From: Bradyrhizobium sp. cir1 | GTDB taxonomy: Bacteria > Pseudomonadota > Alphaproteobacteria > Rhizobiales > Xanthobacteraceae | Reading direction: 5' to 3' | NCBI RefSeq assembly: GCF_014198245.1 | Contig: NZ_JACIHE010000018.1 | Location: 119,058-183,057, forward strand | Length of the DNA: 64,000 nt | Shown here: one piece after another, positions 52,689 through 61,437 of the stretch | Layout: each line of letters opens with the position of its first letter | Position numbering within the stretch: the first letter of the stretch is position 1 | The notes under the pieces: model-generated | Told to the model about the DNA's origin: nothing | Databases searched by the model: none | The model's input: the letters and a program-made list of their open reading frames with translations, nothing else | Position numbers and translations under genes: made by a program

Positions 52689-54344
52689 ATGTACGCTTAC
52701 GACGAAATCGACCGCACGCTCGTCAACGAGCGCGTCTCGGAGTTCCGCGACCAGGTGAAGCGGCGCCTCTCCGGCGAGCTCACCGAGGACGAGTTCAAGA
52801 TCCTGCGGCTTCAGAACGGCGTCTATCTGCAACTGCACGCCTATATGTTCCGCGTCGCGATCCCCTATGGGACGCTGGCGACGAACCAGCTGCGGGCGCT
52901 GGCCCATGTCGCGCGCAAATACGACCGCGGCTACGGCCACTTCACCACGCGGCAGAACATCCAGTTCAACTGGATCAAGCTCGCCGAGCTGCCGGATGCG
53001 CTGGCTGACCTCGCCGAGGTCGGCATCCACGCGATGCAGACCTCCGGCAACAACATGCGCAACGTCACCTCGGACCAGTGGGCCGGCGTCGCGCCGGGCG
53101 AGATCGAGGATCCCCGCATCTGGTCGGAGCTGATCCGCCAGCACACCACGCTGCATCCGGAATTCTCGTTCCTGCCGCGCAAGTTCAAGATCGCGATCAC
53201 CGCCTCGGACCATGACCGCGCCGCGATCAAGATCCACGACATCGGCCTCCGCCTGATCAAGAACGAGAAGAACGAAACCGGCTTCGAGGTGCTGGTTGGT
53301 GGCGGTCTCGGCCGCACGCCGTTCATCGCCAAGACCATCAAGCACTTCGTGCACGGCCGCGACATCCTCAGCTACATCGAGGCGATCCTTCGCGTCTACA
53401 ACCAGTATGGTCGCCGCGACAACATCTACAAGGCGCGCATCAAGATCCTGGTGCACGAGCTCGGCATCGAGAAATTCTCGCGCGAGGTCGAGGATGAGTG
53501 GCAGCAGATCCGCAACTCCTCGCTCCAGATCGATGGCGAGGTGATCGAGGACATCCGTTCGCGCTTCAGCTATCCGGCCTACGAGAAGCTGCCGCACATG
53601 CCGGACCAGCTGCGCCAGGCCGCGGCCGACCCTGATTTCGAGGCGTGGCGCAAGAACTCGGTGGCTCCGCACAAGGTGCAGGGCTATTCGATCGTCACGA
53701 TCTCGCTGAAGCCGACCGGCGGGCCTCCGGGCGATGCCACGGCCGAGCAGATGGATGCGCTGGCCGATCTCGCCGACAAATACTCCTTCGGCGAGATTCG
53801 CGTCGGCCACGAGCAGAACCTGGCGCTGCCGCACGTCGCCAAGCGCGATTTGCCGGCGCTGTGGAAGGCGCTCGACAAGCTTGGCCTTGCGACGCCCAAC
53901 GTCAACCTGATCACCGACATCATCGCCTGCCCCGGGCTCGACTATTGCTCGCTGGCGAATGCGCGCTCGATCCCGATCGCGCAGGAGCTGACGCGGCGCT
54001 TTGCCAATCACGAGCTCGCCAACCTGATCGGCCGCCTGCACATCAACATCTCCGGCTGCATCAATGCCTGCGGCCATCATCATGTCGGCCATATCGGCAT
54101 TCTCGGCGTCGAGAAGAACGGCGAGGAGGTCTACCAGATCACCATCGGCGGCCGTGCCGACGAGAACGCCGCGCTCGGCACCCTGATAGGTCCCGGCGTC
54201 AAGTTCGACGAGGTCGCCGACGTCGTCGAGGACATCGTGGAAGCCTATCTGGCGCTGCGCGAGCGGCCCGAAGAGCTGTTCATGGACACGGTGAAGCGCC
54301 TCGGCGTCGAACCCTTCAAGGAGCGCGTCTATGCCACTCGTTAA
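52689..54344 (+). CDS. cysI: Sulfite reductase hemoprotein (nitrite/sulfite reductase family)
   Basis: A 551-residue siroheme [4Fe-4S] enzyme reducing sulfite to sulfide in six electrons. The two ferredoxin-like half-domains are present (GVYLQLHAYMFRVAIPYGTL, RGYGHFTTRQNIQFNWIKL). The cluster/siroheme ligands are Cys-x5-Cys in ACPGLDYCSLANARS and Cys-x3-Cys in SGCINACGHHHVGHIG. The operon context (cysG, cysH) argues for sulfite over nitrite. No flavoprotein CysJ is encoded in the window, so ferredoxin is a likely donor. The 3' end overlaps the next gene by 14 bases. Confidence 0.94.
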   Translation: MYAYDEIDRTLVNERVSEFRDQVKRRLSGELTEDEFKILRLQNGVYLQLHAYMFRVAIPYGTLATNQLRALAHVARKYDRGYGHFTTRQNIQFNWIKLAELPDALADLAEVGIHAMQTSGNNMRNVTSDQWAGVAPGEIEDPRIWSELIRQHTTLHPEFSFLPRKFKIAITASDHDRAAIKIHDIGLRLIKNEKNETGFEVLVGGGLGRTPFIAKTIKHFVHGRDILSYIEAILRVYNQYGRRDNIYKARIKILVHELGIEKFSREVEDEWQQIRNSSLQIDGEVIEDIRSRFSYPAYEKLPHMPDQLRQAAADPDFEAWRKNSVAPHKVQGYSIVTISLKPTGGPPGDATAEQMDALADLADKYSFGEIRVGHEQNLALPHVAKRDLPALWKALDKLGLATPNVNLITDIIACPGLDYCSLANARSIPIAQELTRRFANHELANLIGRLHINISGCINACGHHHVGHIGILGVEKNGEEVYQITIGGRADENAALGTLIGPGVKFDEVADVVEDIVEAYLALRERPEELFMDTVKRLGVEPFKERVYATR

Positions 54345-54846
54345 CGGCGGAAAGATCGTCGACGACAGCTTCGTCAAGCTCGCCGTCGACACCCCGCTGC
54401 CCGAGGGCGGCGACATCCTGGTGCCGGCCGAGCGTTTCCTCGGCGAGGCCGATGCGCTGCTCAAGCGATCGGGCAAGGTCGGCGTGATCTGGCCGAACAA
54501 TCGCGACATCGCCGAGCTCGTGCCGTATCTCGGCAAGATCGCCGCCGTCGCGCTGGTGTTCCCGACCTTCCGCGACGGGCGCGCCTACAGCCAGGCGCGG
54601 CTGCTGCGCGAGCGCTACAATTATCGCGGCGAGCTGCGCGCGACGGGACAGGTGCTGCGCGACCAGTTCGTCTTCATGCTGCGTGCCGGCTTCGATTCCT
54701 TCGAGGTCAAGAAGCAGGCCGACGCGGAAGCCTTCATGCAGACCGCCAAGCGCTACTCGGTGTTCTACCAGCCGACCGGCGATGGTCGCATCACGGCGCT
54801 GCACCGACGCATGCAGCTACGCCATTCGGAAGGTGTCGGCACGTGA
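54331..54846 (+). CDS. DUF934-domain protein of the cys operon
   Basis: A 171-residue soluble protein with LEGVDTPLPEGGDILVP-like N-terminus, GKVGVIWPNNRDIAELVPYL, VFPTFRDGRAYSQARLLRER and GELRATGQVLRDQFVFMLRA, the hallmarks of DUF934 (proteobacterial oxidoreductase-associated). It is found next to sulfite reductase in many proteobacteria but has no proven activity. It starts inside the end of cysI and overlaps cysH by four bases (GTGA), so coupling is tight. Confidence 0.9.
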   Translation: MPLVNGGKIVDDSFVKLAVDTPLPEGGDILVPAERFLGEADALLKRSGKVGVIWPNNRDIAELVPYLGKIAAVALVFPTFRDGRAYSQARLLRERYNYRGELRATGQVLRDQFVFMLRAGFDSFEVKKQADAEAFMQTAKRYSVFYQPTGDGRITALHRRMQLRHSEGVGT

Positions 54847-55568
54847 ACGCGATCGCGCCTCAGGTTTCGTCCGTGTCTGCGTTGCCTTCGGCGGAGGAGC
54901 TCGATCGCGCCTTGCGCGATGCCTCACCCGCGGAGGTCATTGCCGCGGCGCTGAAGACGGTCGGGCGCGAGAAGCTTGCGCTCGTGTCCTCCTTCGGCAC
55001 GGAATCGGCGACGCTCTTGAAGGTGATGGCGGACGTCGATCCTGCGATCCCCGTGATCTTTCTCGATACCGGATGGCTGTTCGAGGAGACTCTGGCGTAT
55101 CGTGACACGCTGATCGCAGCGCTGGGTCTCAAGGACGTTCGCTCGATCAAGCCGGCCGAGGAGGCGCTGTCGCGCGAAGATCCCGATCGCGACCTCTGGT
55201 TCTCCGATCCCGACGCCTGCTGCCGCATCCGCAAGGTCGAGCCGCTGGCGCGCGCGCTAAAACCGTTCGACGCCTGGCTCAACGGCCGCAAGCGCTTTCA
55301 GGGCAATGCACGCGCTGATATTCCCGTCGTCGAGGACGACGGCGCGCGGCTGAAGTTCAATCCTTTCGCCAACGTCTCGCGCGAGGAGCTCGAGGCGATC
55401 TTCGTCCGCGCCAAATTGCCGCGTCATCCACTGGCTGCCTCCGGTTTCCTGTCGGTTGGGTGTATGCCTTGCACCAGCAGAACGGCCGAGGGAGAGGATG
55501 CGCGCGCCGGTCGCTGGCGCGGCCGGGCGAAGACAGAATGCGGCATCCACACGATGAAGATTTCGTAG
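54843..55568 (+). CDS. cysH: Adenylyl-sulfate reductase (CysH family, iron-sulfur type)
   Basis: A 241-residue thiol-dependent reductase making sulfite. PP-loop region LVSSFGTESATLLKVMADVD and DTGWLFEETLAYRDTL; KRFQGNARADIPVVE; catalytic Cys in KTECGIHTM at the C-terminus. Two extra cysteine pairs, Cys-Cys in DACCRIRKVEPL and Cys-x2-Cys in GCMPCTSRTAEG, are the [4Fe-4S] ligands of reductases that use APS rather than PAPS. Substrate is therefore probably APS. Start is GTG, within the overlap with the DUF934 gene. Last gene of the operon. Confidence 0.93.
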   Translation: MNAIAPQVSSVSALPSAEELDRALRDASPAEVIAAALKTVGREKLALVSSFGTESATLLKVMADVDPAIPVIFLDTGWLFEETLAYRDTLIAALGLKDVRSIKPAEEALSREDPDRDLWFSDPDACCRIRKVEPLARALKPFDAWLNGRKRFQGNARADIPVVEDDGARLKFNPFANVSREELEAIFVRAKLPRHPLAASGFLSVGCMPCTSRTAEGEDARAGRWRGRAKTECGIHTMKIS

Positions 55569-55688
55569 CACAGCTGAGCTGCCAGGCTGCGAACAAGAAA
55601 ATCCGGTTCCGTTGACTTAAGAGCGTTTCGCCCCGAGTTATGCCTGCCATCGATGACGCCGATGTCGTCGAGGTGAATGGAGATGGAC

Positions 55689-56678
55689 ATGATGCGCCGT
55701 ATCGTTGCGCTTGCGGCAGGACTGCTTTGGGCAAGCTCGGCTCTCGCCGCCGACATCAATCTTCTGAACGTGTCGTACGATCCGACGCGTGAACTCTATG
55801 GCGAGTTCAACAAGGCGTTCGCGACCGCCTATCAGAAGGAGACCGGCAAGAGCATCGAGATCAAGCAATCGCATGGCGGTAGCGGTTCGCAGGCGCGTAG
55901 CGTTATCGACGGCTTGCAGGCCGACGTGGTGACGCTGGCGCTCGCCTATGACATCGACGCCATCGCGAACAAGGGCCTCACCGCGGCGGACTGGCAGAAG
56001 CGACTGCCGCAGAATTCATCGCCCTACACCTCGACCATCGTGTTCCTGGTGCGCAAGGGCAATCCCAAGGGCATCAAGGACTGGGACGACCTGCTCAAGC
56101 CGGGCGTTGCCGTGATCACGCCGAATCCGAAGACCTCGGGCGGGGCGCGCTGGAATTATCTCGCGGCCTGGGGCTTTGCGCAGAAGAAGTACGGCTCGGC
56201 CGACAAGGCCAAGGACTTCATCGGAAAACTCTACCAGCAGGTTCCGGTACTGGATACCGGCGCACGGGGCGCCACCGTGACCTTCGTCGAGCGCGGCGTC
56301 GGCGACGTGCTGCTCGCCTGGGAGAACGAGGCCTATCTCGCGCTCAAGGAGTTCGGTCCCGAAAAATTCCAGATCGTAGCGCCGCCGCAGTCGATCCTCG
56401 CCGAGCCGCCGGTCGCGATCGTGGACAAGGTTGCCGACAAGAAGGGCACGCGCAACGCAGCTGACGCCTACCTTCAGTACTGGTACACCAAGGAGGGCCA
56501 GGAGATCGCCGCACGCAACTTCTACCGTCCGCGCGATGCCGAGATTGCCAAGAAGTACGAAAACTCCTTTGCGAAGGTCGAGCTGTTCACGATCGACGAT
56601 GTCTTCGGCGGCTGGACCAAGGCGCAGAAGGAACATTTTGCCGACGGCGGCGTTTTCGATCAGATTTACAAGAACTGA
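55689..56678 (+). CDS. Sulfate ABC transporter substrate-binding protein
   Basis: A 329-residue periplasmic receptor: signal peptide RRIVALAAGLLWASSALA, then mature ADINLLNVSYDPTRELYGEF and, further on, SHGGSGSQARSVIDGLQADV and TPNPKTSGGARWNYLAAWGF, the sulfate-binding signatures shared by Sbp and CysP. The start was set at the ATG 12 bases inside the longest frame because GGAG lies at the right distance before it. 120 bases separate it from cysH, so it may have its own promoter, but it runs into cysT. Confidence 0.93.
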   Translation: MMRRIVALAAGLLWASSALAADINLLNVSYDPTRELYGEFNKAFATAYQKETGKSIEIKQSHGGSGSQARSVIDGLQADVVTLALAYDIDAIANKGLTAADWQKRLPQNSSPYTSTIVFLVRKGNPKGIKDWDDLLKPGVAVITPNPKTSGGARWNYLAAWGFAQKKYGSADKAKDFIGKLYQQVPVLDTGARGATVTFVERGVGDVLLAWENEAYLALKEFGPEKFQIVAPPQSILAEPPVAIVDKVADKKGTRNAADAYLQYWYTKEGQEIAARNFYRPRDAEIAKKYENSFAKVELFTIDDVFGGWTKAQKEHFADGGVFDQIYKN

Positions 56679-56715
56679 TCGGGCGCTGTCGTAGGAGGCA
56701 TTAGCAGGGGGCCTG

Positions 56716-57552
56716 GTGAGCGCACTCGCAGCACGACGCCGGACATTGCCGGGCTTCGGTCTCACGATGGGGCTGACGCTTACCTGGCTGTCCGTCATCA
56801 TCCTGATTCCACTCGCCGGCCTCTTCCTGCGCACGCTCGAGCTGAGCCCGGAACAGTTCTGGGCCATCCTCTCCAGCCGCCGCACCCTGAACGCGCTTCG
56901 GGTCTCCTTCGGGCTCGCCTTTGCGGCGGCCTGCGTCAATCTGGTGATGGGCAGCATCATCGTCTGGGCGCTGGTGCGCTACCGCTTTCCCGGCCGGCGG
57001 ATATTCGATGCCATCGTCGACGTGCCGTTCGCGCTGCCGACGGCCGTGGCCGGCGTCGCGCTGACCGCGCTGTTCGCCGAGAAGGGCTGGTTAGGGGCGC
57101 CGCTCGCCGCGCTCGGCATCAAGGTGGCGTTCACGCCGGTCGGCATCTTCGTCGCCATGATCTTCATCGGCATCCCCTTCGTGGTGCGCACGGTGCAGCC
57201 GGTGCTCCAGGATCTCGACCCCGAGATCGAGGAGGCCGCGGGCAGCCTGGGTGCCAGCCGCTGGCAGACCATCATTCGCGTGATCCTGCCTTCGCTCGCA
57301 CCGGCGCTACTCACCGGGCTCGCGCTCGCCTTTGCCCGCGCCGTCGGCGAATACGGCTCGGTGATCTTCATCGCCGGCAATCTGCCCAACGTCTCCGAGA
57401 TCGCGCCGCTCCTGATCGTGATCCGGCTCTCCGAATTCCGTTATGCCGATGCGACCGCCATCGCGGTGGTCATGCTTGTCGTGTCCTTCGTCGTCATCTT
57501 CGCCGTCAACCGGCTCCAGCGCTGGGCGCAGAGCCGGATCCCGGCGCGCTGA
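56716..57552 (+). CDS. cysT: Sulfate ABC transporter permease CysT
   Basis: A 278-residue inner-membrane permease with six hydrophobic segments; LGFGLTMGLTLTWLSVIIL-type first segment (about 13-31), VDVPFALPTAVAGVALTALF, and the EAA loop LEEAAGSLGASRWQTIIRVIL-like region (EEAAGSLGASRWQTI, then LPSLAPALLTG). GTG start with AGGAGG upstream. Followed 10 bases later by cysW. Confidence 0.94.
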   Translation: MSALAARRRTLPGFGLTMGLTLTWLSVIILIPLAGLFLRTLELSPEQFWAILSSRRTLNALRVSFGLAFAAACVNLVMGSIIVWALVRYRFPGRRIFDAIVDVPFALPTAVAGVALTALFAEKGWLGAPLAALGIKVAFTPVGIFVAMIFIGIPFVVRTVQPVLQDLDPEIEEAAGSLGASRWQTIIRVILPSLAPALLTGLALAFARAVGEYGSVIFIAGNLPNVSEIAPLLIVIRLSEFRYADATAIAVVMLVVSFVVIFAVNRLQRWAQSRIPAR

Positions 57553-57562
57553 GGAGGATGCG

Positions 57563-58486
57563 ATGACGATGCAGATCGCAGATACCGTGTCGCTCTCGGC
57601 CTCCGATGCCAAGGCACGTGCAGAGGCGCGCGCGCATGCGGCGGCAGCGCGCGACAACCTCCGCACCGAGCCGCGCGCGGTGCGCATCGCCATCATCACG
57701 CTGGCGATCATGTTCCTCACCGTCTTCGTCGTGCTGCCGCTGGTCGTCGTGTTCGCGCAGGCGTTTTCGCGCGGCGTCCTCGCCTATCTCGCCGCGCTCG
57801 CCGAGCCGGAGGCGATGGCGGCGATCAAGCTGACGTTGATCGTCGCCGCGATCTCGGTCGGCCTCAATCTCGTGTTCGGCCTCGTCGCCGCCTGGGCGAT
57901 CGCCAAGTTCGAATTCAAGGGCAAGACTTTCCTGATCACGCTGATCGACCTGCCGTTCTCCGTGAGCCCGGTGATCTCGGGCCTCGTCTTCGTGCTGCTG
58001 TTCGGCGCCCAAGGCTATTTCGGCAGCTGGCTGCGCGACCACGACATCCAGATCCTGTTCGCGGTGCCCGGCATTGCGCTCGCGACCACCTTCGTGACCT
58101 TTCCCTTCGTGGCGCGCGCCCTGATCCCGCTGATGCAGGAGCAGGGCACGCAGGAGGAAGAGGCCGCGATCTCGCTCGGCGCCTCCGGCCTGCAGACCTT
58201 CTTCCGTGTCACGCTGCCCAACATCAAATGGGGCGTGCTCTACGGCGTCCTGCTCTGCAACGCCCGTGCAATGGGCGAGTTCGGTGCAGTCTCCGTCGTC
58301 TCCGGCCACATCCGCGGCGAGACCAACACCATGCCGCTGCTGGTCGAGATCCTCTACAACGAATACCAGTTCGTCGCCGCCTTCGCGATCGCCTCGCTGC
58401 TGGCGATGCTGGCGCTGATCACGCTGATCGCAAAAACCGTCCTCGAACGTCATCTCGACGAAGGAGAAGACGCAAGTGACCATTGA
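57563..58486 (+). CDS. cysW: Sulfate ABC transporter permease CysW
   Basis: A 307-residue inner-membrane permease. The start MTMQIADTVSL follows GAGGAGG; the longer open frame back into cysT is discarded. An Ala/Arg-rich cytoplasmic leader of about 45 residues precedes the first segment (IAIITLAIMFLTVFVVLPLV). The EAA loop reads EEEAAISLGASGLQTFFRVT and the end has AKTVLERHLDEGEDASDH. It partners CysT; its stop overlaps the cysA start by 11 bases. Confidence 0.94.
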   Translation: MTMQIADTVSLSASDAKARAEARAHAAAARDNLRTEPRAVRIAIITLAIMFLTVFVVLPLVVVFAQAFSRGVLAYLAALAEPEAMAAIKLTLIVAAISVGLNLVFGLVAAWAIAKFEFKGKTFLITLIDLPFSVSPVISGLVFVLLFGAQGYFGSWLRDHDIQILFAVPGIALATTFVTFPFVARALIPLMQEQGTQEEEAAISLGASGLQTFFRVTLPNIKWGVLYGVLLCNARAMGEFGAVSVVSGHIRGETNTMPLLVEILYNEYQFVAAFAIASLLAMLALITLIAKTVLERHLDEGEDASDH

Positions 58487-59510
58487 AGTCAGGAATCTCG
58501 TCAAGAAGTTCGGCAGCTTTGCCGCCCTCGACGGCGTCGACCTCAAGGTCGACAATGGCGAATTGCTGGCGCTGCTCGGGCCCTCCGGCTCCGGCAAGAC
58601 CACCTTGCTGCGGATCATCGCCGGTCTCGACTGGCCTGATGCTGGCGAAGTTTCCTTCAACGGCGAAGACGCGCTGGCGCAGGGCGCGCGCGAACGCCAT
58701 GTCGGCTTCGTGTTCCAGCACTACGCGCTGTTCCGCCACATGACGGTGTTCGAGAACGTCGCCTTCGGCCTGCGCGTGCAGCCGCGCGCGGTCCGCAAGG
58801 ACGAAGCCGCCATCCGTGCGCGCGTCAAGGAGCTGCTCGACCTCGTGCAGCTCGACTGGCTCGCCGACCGCTACCCCAGCCAGCTCTCCGGCGGCCAGCG
58901 CCAGCGCATTGCGCTGGCCCGCGCGCTGGCGATCGAGCCGCGCATCCTGCTGCTCGACGAGCCCTTCGGTGCGCTCGATGCCAAGGTGCGCAAGGAGCTG
59001 CGGAAGTGGCTGCGCTCGCTGCATCACGAGATCAACGTCACCTCGATCTTCGTTACCCACGACCAGGAGGAGGCGCTGGAAGTCGCCAACCGCGTCGTGG
59101 TGATGGACAAGGGCCGGATCGAGCAGATCGGCTCGCCCGACGACGTCTATGAGACCCCGGCGACGGCCTTCGTCCACGGCTTCATCGGCGAGTCCATCGA
59201 GCTGCCGATCCACGTCGATGGCGGCGTGATCAGGCTCGGCGAACGGCCGCTTCAGCTCGCGGCGGAGGGCCTGGCGCCTGGCGCGTCAAGGCTGTTCGTA
59301 CGGCGACATGACATGCTGGTCGGCCCGCCCGGCACCGGCGCCTTCGAGGGCGCGGTTCAACATGTCCGCAATTTCGGCCCGGTGCAGCGGGCGGAGGTCG
59401 CCTTGGCAGGCGGTGAGACCATCGAGATCGACGCCCCCCGCGACAAGGAACTGCGGGCCGGCGACACCATCGGCCTCAATCCCCGCCGCTACCGGATTTT
59501 TGCGGGCTGA
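58476..59510 (+). CDS. cysA: Sulfate ABC transporter ATP-binding protein CysA
   Basis: A 344-residue ATPase of the sulfate/thiosulfate importer. Walker A GPSGSGKTTLLRIIAGLD, Q-loop VFQHYALFRHMTV, signature LSGGQRQRIALARAL, Walker B LLLDEPFGALDAKVRKEL, switch VTHDQEEALEV; then a TOBE-like C-terminal part (LFVRRHDMLVGPPGTG). GTG start with AAGGAGAAG before it. Last gene of the transporter set; a palindromic repeat follows seven bases after the stop. Confidence 0.95.
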   Translation: MTIEVRNLVKKFGSFAALDGVDLKVDNGELLALLGPSGSGKTTLLRIIAGLDWPDAGEVSFNGEDALAQGARERHVGFVFQHYALFRHMTVFENVAFGLRVQPRAVRKDEAAIRARVKELLDLVQLDWLADRYPSQLSGGQRQRIALARALAIEPRILLLDEPFGALDAKVRKELRKWLRSLHHEINVTSIFVTHDQEEALEVANRVVVMDKGRIEQIGSPDDVYETPATAFVHGFIGESIELPIHVDGGVIRLGERPLQLAAEGLAPGASRLFVRRHDMLVGPPGTGAFEGAVQHVRNFGPVQRAEVALAGGETIEIDAPRDKELRAGDTIGLNPRRYRIFAG

Positions 59511-59516
59511 GGCACT

Positions 59517-59600
59517 GTCATTCCGGGGTGGTCCGAAGGACCAGACCTCAGGTGCGCAATTGCGCACCATGGTTCGCGCTGGCGCGCGCCCCGGAATGAC
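59517..59600. repeat. Palindromic repeat (GTCATTCCGGGG type), copy 2
   Basis: An 84-base element with the same 12-base ends as 28581-28671 (GTCATTCCGGGG and CCCCGGAATGAC), and a central perfect palindrome GGTGCGCAATTGCGCACC at 59551-59568. It follows cysA and may end or stabilise that transcript. Confidence 0.87.
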
Positions 59601-59679
59601 CCGTACGTTTTTCCTCAAAATTCACCTTTCAGCCACGGTTGGTATGCAACAACGGCCCCTCATTTGGGGGCCTCGATTC

Positions 59680-60183
59680 ATGCGCGCTGCGGCCGCAATT
59701 CTCATCACTTTGCTGCTCGCCGGCTGCGCCGGCAACGAAGCACCGGTCCAGCAGCCGTCGATGTATACGGACATGGCGGTCCCGGGCGCCAAGCTCGATG
59801 CCCAGGCGGCCGCGATCATGATTTCGCAATACCGCCAGAACAACATGCTCGGCACGGTCGTGATCGACCCTGATCTGATGCGGCTCGCCGAATCCCAGTC
59901 CCAGGCCATGGCTGCCGCCAACAAGATGGACCATGATGTCCGCGCGCCGCTGGCCAAGCGCCTTGGCGCCGGCGGCTATCCGGCCACGGTTGCGGTCGAG
60001 AACGTCTCGGCCGGCTATCATACGCTGGCGGAAGCTTTTTCCGGCTGGCGCGACTCGCCTCCGCACCGCGCCAACATGCTCAAGAGCGGTGTCACAAAAT
60101 TGGGCATTGCGGCGAGCTATGCTCCGGGCACCAAGTACAAGGTGTTCTGGACCATGATCCTGGCCTCGACCGAGCCCCGATAA
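59680..60183 (+). CDS. CAP-domain (SCP/PR1) lipoprotein
   Basis: A 167-residue exported lipoprotein. A short signal MRAAAAILITLLLAGCAGNE contains the lipobox LAGC; an ATG 36 bases upstream is an alternative start. The CAP domain runs from about 45 to 160: LDAQAAAIMISQYRQNNML, LMRLAESQSQAMAAANKMD-type helix, YPATVAVENVSAGYHTLAEA, and WRDSPPHRANMLKSGVTKLG with the conserved His. Bacterial CAP proteins bind or cleave envelope components; the role here is unknown. Confidence 0.85.
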   Translation: MRAAAAILITLLLAGCAGNEAPVQQPSMYTDMAVPGAKLDAQAAAIMISQYRQNNMLGTVVIDPDLMRLAESQSQAMAAANKMDHDVRAPLAKRLGAGGYPATVAVENVSAGYHTLAEAFSGWRDSPPHRANMLKSGVTKLGIAASYAPGTKYKVFWTMILASTEPR

Positions 60184-60260
60184 GCCAGACTTGATCCCGG
60201 ATGCATTGACGCGGCGGCGGACTGTCGCCACGGTGGCTTGCCTTTTGCTATTGTTCCCGC

Positions 60261-61436
60261 ATGACCGATCATAGCCCGGAATCCACCAGCGTCCCCGCGA
60301 ATGCGCAACGCGTCCTGGTCCTGCAGGGCGGCGGCGCGCTCGGCTCCTACCAGGCCGGCGCCTTTCAGGCGCTGTGCGGCTACGGCTTCGAGCCGGAATG
60401 GGTCGCCGGCATCTCCATTGGCGCGATCAACGCCGCCATCATCGCCGGCAACGAGGGCCACACCCGCGTCGAGCGGCTGAAGGAATTCTGGGAAATGGTG
60501 TCGGCGCCGGTGCCGTGGAAGCCGGTCGGCAAGAGCGATCACAGCCGCGAGCTGTTCAACTCGACGAGTGCTGCGCTGATCGCCACCTTCGGTGTGCCCG
60601 GCTTCTTCGTGCCGCGCGTCCCGCCCGCGCCGATGTGGCCGCCGGGCCATCCCGAGGCGGAAAGCTATTACGACACCTCCCCGCTCAGGAAGACGCTGGA
60701 GCGGCTGGTCGATTTCGACCGCATCAACGACCTCAAGACGCGCTTCTCGGTCGGCGCGGTCGGCGTCACCTCGGGTAACTTCAAATATTTCGACAATTAC
60801 GAGTTCAAGAAGCTCGGCAAGAAGATCGGCCCCGAGCACATCATGGCCTCCGGCGCGTTGCCGCCAGGCTTCCCGTCCGTGATCATCGAAGGCGAGCATT
60901 ATTGGGACGGCGGCATCGCCTCCAACACCCCGCTCGATTACGTGCTCGACGCAGAGCTCGCGCGCGACATGCTGATCTTCCAGGTCGATCTGTTTTCCGC
61001 CCGCGGCGATTTGCCGAATTCGCTGCTGGAGGCCGCCGAGCGCGAGAAGGACATCCGCTATTCCAGCCGCACGCGCATGAATACGGACAAGAACAAGCAG
61101 ATCCACAATGCCCGCAGGGCCGTGCGCGACCTGATTTCCAAATTGCCCGATTATCTCAAGAACGACCCTTCCGTCGAATTCCTTGCCAAGGCATCACGTG
61201 AGAGCACCGTCACGGTGGTGCATTTGATCTATCGCAGCAAGAACTACGAATCCTCGTCCAAGGACTATGACTTCTCGCATGTCGCCATGGTCGAGCATTG
61301 GGAAGCCGGCGTGCGCGACGTGCACCTGTCGATGCGCCACAAGGACTGGCTCGACCAGCCGCAGTCCGGCGAGACCATGGTGACCTACGATCTCACGGGG
61401 GACGTCACCGCGCCCCCGGCAAAAAGGAGCGAATAG
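60261..61436 (+). CDS. Patatin-like phospholipase family protein (DUF3734 type)
   Basis: A 391-residue serine acyl hydrolase. Oxyanion loop GGGALGSYQAG (from residue 23), nucleophile Ser52 in GISIGAINAA, and the catalytic Asp in YWDGGIASNTPLDYVLD near residue 215. The C-terminal third (KLPDYLKNDPSVEFLAKA, VVHLIYRSKNYESSSKDYDF) is the DUF3734 segment. It lies one base before 3-hydroxybutyrate dehydrogenase, a frequent pairing in rhizobia, suggesting a link to poly-3-hydroxybutyrate or lipid turnover (inference). Confidence 0.9.
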   Translation: MTDHSPESTSVPANAQRVLVLQGGGALGSYQAGAFQALCGYGFEPEWVAGISIGAINAAIIAGNEGHTRVERLKEFWEMVSAPVPWKPVGKSDHSRELFNSTSAALIATFGVPGFFVPRVPPAPMWPPGHPEAESYYDTSPLRKTLERLVDFDRINDLKTRFSVGAVGVTSGNFKYFDNYEFKKLGKKIGPEHIMASGALPPGFPSVIIEGEHYWDGGIASNTPLDYVLDAELARDMLIFQVDLFSARGDLPNSLLEAAEREKDIRYSSRTRMNTDKNKQIHNARRAVRDLISKLPDYLKNDPSVEFLAKASRESTVTVVHLIYRSKNYESSSKDYDFSHVAMVEHWEAGVRDVHLSMRHKDWLDQPQSGETMVTYDLTGDVTAPPAKRSE

Positions 61437-61437
61437 C

